DNA from: Sclerotinia nivalis
Taxonomy: Eukaryota > Ascomycota > Leotiomycetes > Helotiales > Sclerotiniaceae
DNA: 64,000 nt
Assembly (NCBI GenBank): GCA_029531795.1
Contig: JAPEIS010000003.1
Location: 248,001-312,000 of the forward strand
Direction of reading: 5' to 3'
The notes beneath the pieces are model-generated. The model was not told where the DNA came from, did not search any database, and saw nothing but the letters and a program-made list of their open reading frames with translations. Numbering within the stretch: the stretch's first letter is position 1; each line of letters opens with the position of its first letter. A program made the position numbers and the translations under genes. Shown here piece after piece: positions 58,276-64,000 of this stretch.

Positions 58276-61200
58276 TGAATGGGGAGGGAGAGTAAGCTTG
58301 CATTTTTTTTTAGGTGCATTGGTTGGAGTTTCCGGTTGGATGCCTTGTTGCTACTGTAGTCTGTATGCATAGATAGGTATTAGATATTAAAATGTAAGAC
58401 TTACCTACCATTTAGCAATTTTCGTGATGAAAATCATTTCTATGATTTGAATTTTTTTTAATAATTTTTTGGGGGGGTATGATATCACATGTATATCATC
58501 ATTTGTATGTCATCAATCACATCATGTATTTCAAATCGTATATTCCAAATATTAAGTTGCAGTTACAATTGTAAATCATCAATCACATCATATATTTCAA
58601 ATCTTTAGCTAGGTATCTTATGTGCAGATTACATTTACAATCGTAAGGGTAGAGTAGAGTAGTATCGATAATCGATAAGATAGTAAGATAACGTTAGCGC
58701 GTGCATATATACGAGTACGGCATTAACTTAGCTGAGTTACCTCCAACCCTAGCTCAGCCTTCAGCCCTCAGCTCGCATTCAATTCTTAACTATTTACTAT
58801 ACTATCACATACTATCACGTAAATGGAAAGTCCTTACGTGGGGCTATGAGGTGCCGCGGTTTGCGCTGATTTTGTTGAGCTGGGTACTTGTCAGGTCCGT
58901 GATATCCTGGGGGATGTATGTACGGCGAGGACGGAGAGGCTAGATATTAGGGTTTAGGGTTTAGGTACTAGGGTCTAGGTGAGGATGGATAATAAGATAA
59001 TAAAATAAATAAAGTTGACACTAATGGTGCGGGCCGAGAGTTTATGGTAATTTGTGAACTTGGCGCCAAAGGTTTATTGTAATTTGGGTGGACTTGGCGC
59101 GAAGGGGGTTTACTGAGGACTAGATTATCGTGTTAGATTATTAGATGGGTGGCTTGGAGGCTTGGTGGCTTGGAGTTGGAGGCTTGGTGGCTTGGAGTTG
59201 GAGGCTTGGTGCTTGGTGGCTCGAGGGTTTGGTGGCTGGTGACTTGAAAGTTTTTAGTGATGTGTAATGTTTAATGTGAAGTAGGGATGTAGGGATATAG
59301 GATTAGGCTTTAGGCTTTAGTGGGGTGGGTACAAATATACGAAGCACGGTACGGGTATTGTTACTCTACTTGTTCTGGTTTAAGATTTGAGATTTAAGAT
59401 TTAAGATTTCAGATGGCGGCGGGAAAATTCTCCGATATAGGATCTACATTTGATATTTTATATTCTGGAGTTCGGAGTACTATCTATCGTAAGTTCGGGA
59501 TTGTGGTTGCGGATGCTGTAAATTGTAGGGAGTAAGTTAATGTAGATCTACGGAGCTGATATGAGATATTTGATATTAGATATGTAGATATGTAGATATG
59601 TACCTAGTATGGATATTGAAGAAAGACGGAATAACTCCGTATATTGAATCTGGATGAAGAAGAAGATGATTTTTAGGTAATTTTTGGAATATGTACTCCG
59701 CAACCTTACCGGTGACTCCATATGTGTGGAGTATGGGCGGGAGGGAGGGATAAGGTGATTGTGGAACTTTATCTACCTAGTACTATCTTATCTAAGTACA
59801 CAAATTCTCACTCCTTGTAGAAAAAACTTCTTACCCATCGATTTAGTATCTAGTATCTACCTAGTATCTACCTAGTATCTACCTATCCTTAAGGTCTAGT
59901 CTTGAACGATTTAAACTTTAACCCCTGATTCTTTTGACTACATACTACTACTCTGTACTACATACTGCAGTCTACATAGTCGATAAGGTGGGTATCTGTG
60001 ACATGTGTTTCCATCTGCATGAAACTAAACGTACGTACATATTCCATTTGTATGTACGGTGTAACAGTGTAACAATGTAACCATATGTATATCTCACACC
60101 CGAATCTTCATTCGGAGAAAAGGAATGGATACCTATTAGATTATGATTACGCAGCAAGAATATGGATCACCGATGAGAAAAGTTCAGGGCTCCTTACGAA
60201 CGACTCGACTCAATTCGACTCACGAGCATTCTTCATCCTGGTCTCCGATACCCGCCGATTGACGGTGTGGATTTCTAGGGCTTTACCGTACTCGTGCCGC
60301 TCGCTGCCCAGAAAGTTTAACTTTGTAAGGCTATCCACTTATTCATTGATTATGGTGGCTCGCTGGGTTGGCGTGTGCTAGAGTGGAGCGTGGGATATTT
60401 TGCTGGTTGGCGCCTGCAATATGAGAAGGTTTGTCGGCCGTCTGGAAGTCTTTGACACTGATAGATTTGATGGATTTGACAGTTTCTTGACATATGCATT
60501 CATGGTTTCCAACGCATATCGCATGGCATGGCACATGGCGCATATCGCGTGTCGAATTTTTGTGTAGCGTTTGGTGTGGTGGGTTGATACTTTTTGGGGG
60601 TTAGAGGGTTGGAATTGATTTTTATTTTTTGGGAGCGGGTGGGGAGGGGGGTTGGTTTGAAGGGGAAAGGAGTTTGAGAGATGTACCTACCCACCTAGTA
60701 AATTGGAATTGGATGGGGCTGAAAGTCTAAATGGGCTTTAATTGGATAAAGGGTCTTCAGAAAAGAAGGGCCTAGTAAAGATCTTCAAGAAAGATAGAAA
60801 TTCGAAATTTTAGTATTCAATATGATATTGCGATATATAACAAGTAAATTTGCAATCCACAATCCACAATCTACAAACTAAAATCACGATATTTGCCATA
60901 AAAATCCAACAACCCCTGTTATAAAATACGTAAGGGTTAAGCCTAGTATACATACCCTTCTAAGTTCTCACCCACTATGGAGTACCCATACCAAGGATAA
61001 GATAGATTTGCCCGAGCCCGAGGTTTCACTACGGGCGGGCGGGCAACAGTGGGGCTTTATATGGAACTACATGGCAAAACATAGAACATGGATGGAATCT
61101 TGAACATCGGCGGCTGTCTGCACTCTGCACTCTACACACTGCACACTGCACAAAGGCTTATCAAATCTATGTACAGTACCTAGGTACTCTAGCTCCATGC

Positions 61201-61419
61201 CTAATATCAGATGAAGATAACCTTGCTTGATAATGTAATCCCGATAACCTTATCTTGTTGTCTATTGCGTTATTGCACAGAGGAGTATACCGACCGGTAC
61301 TTAATCCGTACATCTACATTCTAAACTCTATTGATCCTGATCACCGAATCCATATTGATTAATCTTACATACCGGCGGCTAACGGGGAATCACTTCGGAA
61401 ATATTAGGGATTCGTCATC
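58276..61419. repeat. Long gene-poor spacer with many simple repeats
   Basis: About 3.1 kb without a credible gene. Noted content: a direct repeat with ATCATCAATCACATCATGTATTTC (shown to 20: ATCATCAATCACATCATGTA) at about 58508 and 58576; TTAGGG/TTTAGGG units at about 58946-58965; GGCTTGGTGGCTTGGAGTTG tandem repeat at about 59152-59225; AGTATCTACCT repeats at 59845-59883; CTGCACTCTACACACTGCA at about 61120-61146. The frame at 60085-60381 is not convincing. Confidence 0.6.
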
Positions 61420-62827
61420 ATGCCCAAGGCGATAACGATGCAAAAGATTGAGGGGGGAAAACCGGGTCAGGTTTACTATCCGTGGGTTTCATTTCTCTTC
61501 AATTCTCTTCCTTTCCTCCATCCATCCTATCTCACCTCATCATCCCATCCTCCTCCCCACAATTGATACCCGTTCGTAAAACATCCAATCTAATAGGTAT
61601 ACCGACATGCTAACCACCCACCCAGCCTCAACCTCACAAACCATACCACTCCCCCCCTGACCCCTACCTCTCTCCTCATCCAAATCCACACCACGGCACT
61701 CAATCACCGGGATCTCTTTCTCCGCCAACATTTGTATCCGTCTCCATCTTTTACGACCCCCCTCCTAGCCGATGCCTGCGGTGTCGTATCACAGATCGGA
61801 AATAAAGCTGATGGGGGATGGCTCGGGAAACGCGTAATTCTTACCCCAGGTCGCGGATGGAGGGATGATCCGTTCGGTCCGGAAGATGTTGATGGGTATA
61901 AGATTTTAGGTGGGACGAGTGCGATTCCCATTGGGACGTTGATTGAAGAGGTGGTGATTGAGCAGGAGGAGGTTGAGGAGGCCCCTGCGCATTTGAGTGA
62001 TGTGGAAGCGGCGGCTTTGCCGTTGGTGGGATTGACGGCTTGGAGGGCGTTGGTTGTTAAGGGGGGAGAGGGGAATATTGGGACGGGGAGGAATATTTTG
62101 GTGACGGGGATTGGGGGCGGAGTGGCGTTGAGTGTGTTGCTTTTTGCGGTGGGGTTGGGGAGTAATGTTTTTGTTACTAGTGGTGATGTTGAGAAGATTG
62201 AAAAAGCGAAGGCGTTAGGGGCGAAAGGGGGTGTTAGTTATAAGAGTGAGGGGTGGGAGAAGGAATTAAAAGGTTTGTTGAAGGGGTTCGGGATGGGGAA
62301 GTTGGATTTGATTATTGATGGGGCGGGAGGTGATATTGTTAGGAGAGCTACGAAATTGTTGAAGGTGTGTTAATGTTTCCTTTTCGTCTCTTTCTTCTTC
62401 AATCATTCTCATCCGAGTGATTCACCTCTCTACATATCCATCTCCATCCCCACTCACATCCAGAAAACCAACTAACCTTCCCCTCCACTCCCAGCTCGGT
62501 GGCACAATAGTCCAATACGGCATGACACTCTCCCCAAAAATGGACTGGTCCATGTCAGCCAACCTCATGAACCTCGAACTCAAAGGATCAACCATGGGAT
62601 CACGAAAGGAATTCAAAGAAATGATTGCGTTTGTTAATGAGCAGAAGATTAAACCTGTGATTTCGAGGGTGGTGAAGGGAATTGATAATTTGAGGGAGAT
62701 TGAAGAATTGTTTGGAGAGATAAAGGAGGGGAGGCAGTTTGGGAAATTGGTTATTGAGGTTAGGGGTGAGGGTGAGGGTGGGAATGGGAATGGGAATGGG
62801 AGTAAGGGGGGGGAAAGTAGGTTGTAG
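61420..62827 (+). CDS. Zinc-type alcohol dehydrogenase / quinone oxidoreductase-like (MDR family)
   Basis: Exons 61420-61481, 61626-62364 and 62495-62827 give 377 residues. The splice of exon 1 (MPKAITMQKIEGGKPGQVYY) to the AG at 61625 restores the family sequence PLTPTSLLIQIHTTALNHRD, where ALNHRD is the usual substrate-side motif. Next come LLADACGVV, GKRVILTPGRGW, the GGTSAIPIGTLIEEV insert, HLSDVEAAALPLVGLTAWRA, and the NADP-binding VTGIGGGVALSVLL. GSRKEFKEMIAFV is near the end. The catalytic-zinc Cys ligands of classical alcohol dehydrogenases are not obvious, and the sequence resembles the uncharacterised fungal YogA-like group. The C-terminal tail is Gly/Asn-rich from a GGGAAT microsatellite (about 62768-62802), an unusual expansion at the end of the frame. 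GC content in the main exon is noticeably higher than in neighbours. Confidence 0.85.
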
Positions 62828-64000
62828 ATCTAGGTTGCGGAGGCGGAGGGTTACTGCTTTGTAGGTAGGTATGTAAAGTGTTAGTTATGTATATATAACT
62901 AGGAGAGGTGATAGCAAGTCTGAGAATGGATACAGAAATACTCCACCATCATACACTATAGTATACAAATCACATATATATATATATATCAAATCATATT
63001 CCATCATCAGTATAAGTCCATAAGATATTAACAAGAATGAATAAAGCAATTCCATATCGATATAGATATTTCATGATTCACCAGCTCTCTAGATTAAACG
63101 AGTGCAAGAGACTCGGTAGATAGGAATCTCCTGCTTAGCTCTGCAGTTATAGTATAGAATATATCTTATGTTTTAATAGTGCTTTTGTTGTATGTGATTT
63201 GGTATGGTGTTGTATGTGATTTGATATTGGGTTGGGTTTGGATGAGATGTTGTATAGTTGTATAGTTAGATGGTAATTAGATTCTTGATGATGATGGGTA
63301 TGTAGAATGGGATGTAGATGGGTATTGGATATTGGATATTGGATATTGGGTATTGGATATTGGATATTGGATATTGGATATTGGATTCTCATATTCATAT
63401 TCATACTCTATTATATCAAACTCCTCTTTTTTGTAGGTTATTTTCGGGTGTATTGTTTTTAGTTGTATTGATTAACTTTAGTGCTAATCTACTATATCTT
63501 GCTTTATCTTTTATCTTTTTATTCCTTCTTCCTTCTTCTTCTTCTTCTTTCTTCATTCCTTATTTAACATTTATATTAGTGTATAAGGATTTATAAAATG
63601 TTGGATATAGATACTAGATAGCTAAATAGATATTCATCCGCATCGACAACCCTTCGAAACTCCTTATTGATAGCCAAACCAAGCAAACCAAACCAAATTA
63701 AATCAAGAAAACGAAAGAATCCTATTTCATCAATTCATCAAGTATATACACAACTAGGCATAGATAATTCAACAAAAAGATAAACCTTCTATGATTCAGA
63801 GATGGAATAAGATGGGATAGGATAGGATAGAAAATTCAAAATATGTAGTAGATGAACAGCGAACATCGTCTAACGTTAACCCGTTAATATACAGTGATTG
63901 ATGAATTTGATGAGCTTGATGAGTTTAATGAGTATTAGATATATAAGTTGAATGGATTAGTGGTTTATGGGTATTAATGGGTACATAACTGGCGAGTTGG
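62828..64000. repeat. Terminal spacer with GGATATT and other microsatellites
   Basis: An AT dinucleotide run is at about 62974-62990. GGATATTGGATATT/GGGTATT repeats run from about 63321 to 63386, giving artificial open frames on both strands. A CTT trinucleotide tract lies at about 63527-63550. ATGAGCTTGATGAG-type repeats follow near 63901-63935. No gene recognised. Confidence 0.6.

Noticed and set aside
63147..63596. Frames with repeated Ile-Tyr-Pro or Gly-Tyr-Trp patterns
   Set aside because: Translations of the GGATATT microsatellite.

Overview
The window looks like a chromosome segment of a filamentous ascomycete. Genes carry short introns (about 50-130 bp, a few longer), have AT-leaning codon use, and are separated by AT-rich, microsatellite-laden spacers. 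Protein similarities (oxaloacetate acetylhydrolase-type lyase, GH5 mannanase, fungal 7TM rhodopsin-like protein, 2EXR protein, SesA/PigL_N-like NLR N-termini) suggest a Leotiomycete close to Botrytis/Sclerotinia. That placement is an inference from memory of protein sequences, not from a search. Exon structures below were assembled by hand from reading frame, GT/AG sites and family conservation. All multi-exon models except one (gene B of the ankyrin pair) close in frame.

Layout. 1-9.8 kb: a phospholipase D gene, then a repeat-rich 5 kb spacer containing a 125-bp minisatellite whose degenerate copies all centre on a CGG-N5-CCG inverted repeat. 9.8-15.5 kb: MBP1-type APSES cell-cycle transcription factor, a divergent LYR/Cup1-like mitochondrial protein, and a convergent GNAT acetyltransferase. 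15.5-28 kb is an accessory stretch: a decayed AAA-ATPase pseudogene, an APC-family permease with an odd splice donor, a SAM methyltransferase, a fungal rhodopsin-like 7TM protein, an unrecognised open frame, a small MAPEG membrane enzyme and an AT-rich gene desert. 28-37.3 kb: an RBR-like E3 ligase, peroxisomal 3-ketoacyl-CoA thiolase with a PTS2 signal, secreted GH5 endo-mannanase, the U5 snRNP protein DIM1 and a glutathione S-transferase. 37.3-46.5 kb: a probable decayed gene, a 2EXR protein, and a tandem pair of large paralogous proteins with an NLR-type N-terminal domain, ankyrin-like segment and a Cys-containing C-terminal domain. 46.7-64 kb: mitochondrial dehydrogenase kinase, oxaloacetate-hydrolase-type lyase, a DUF1275 membrane protein, ribosome-biogenesis GTPase BMS1, a long gene-poor spacer, and a zinc-type alcohol dehydrogenase/quinone reductase.

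Conserved housekeeping genes (MBP1, DIM1, BMS1, thiolase, the dehydrogenase kinase) are interleaved with variable material. Several pairs are divergent with shared upstream regions (MBP1/LYR, permease/methyltransferase, DIM1/GST). I saw no polyketide or peptide synthase, no transposase or integrase, and no CRISPR array. The most unusual signals are the CGG-N5-CCG repeat family at 5.4-7.0 kb and the duplicated NLR-like gene pair, one member of which appears to carry a frameshift.
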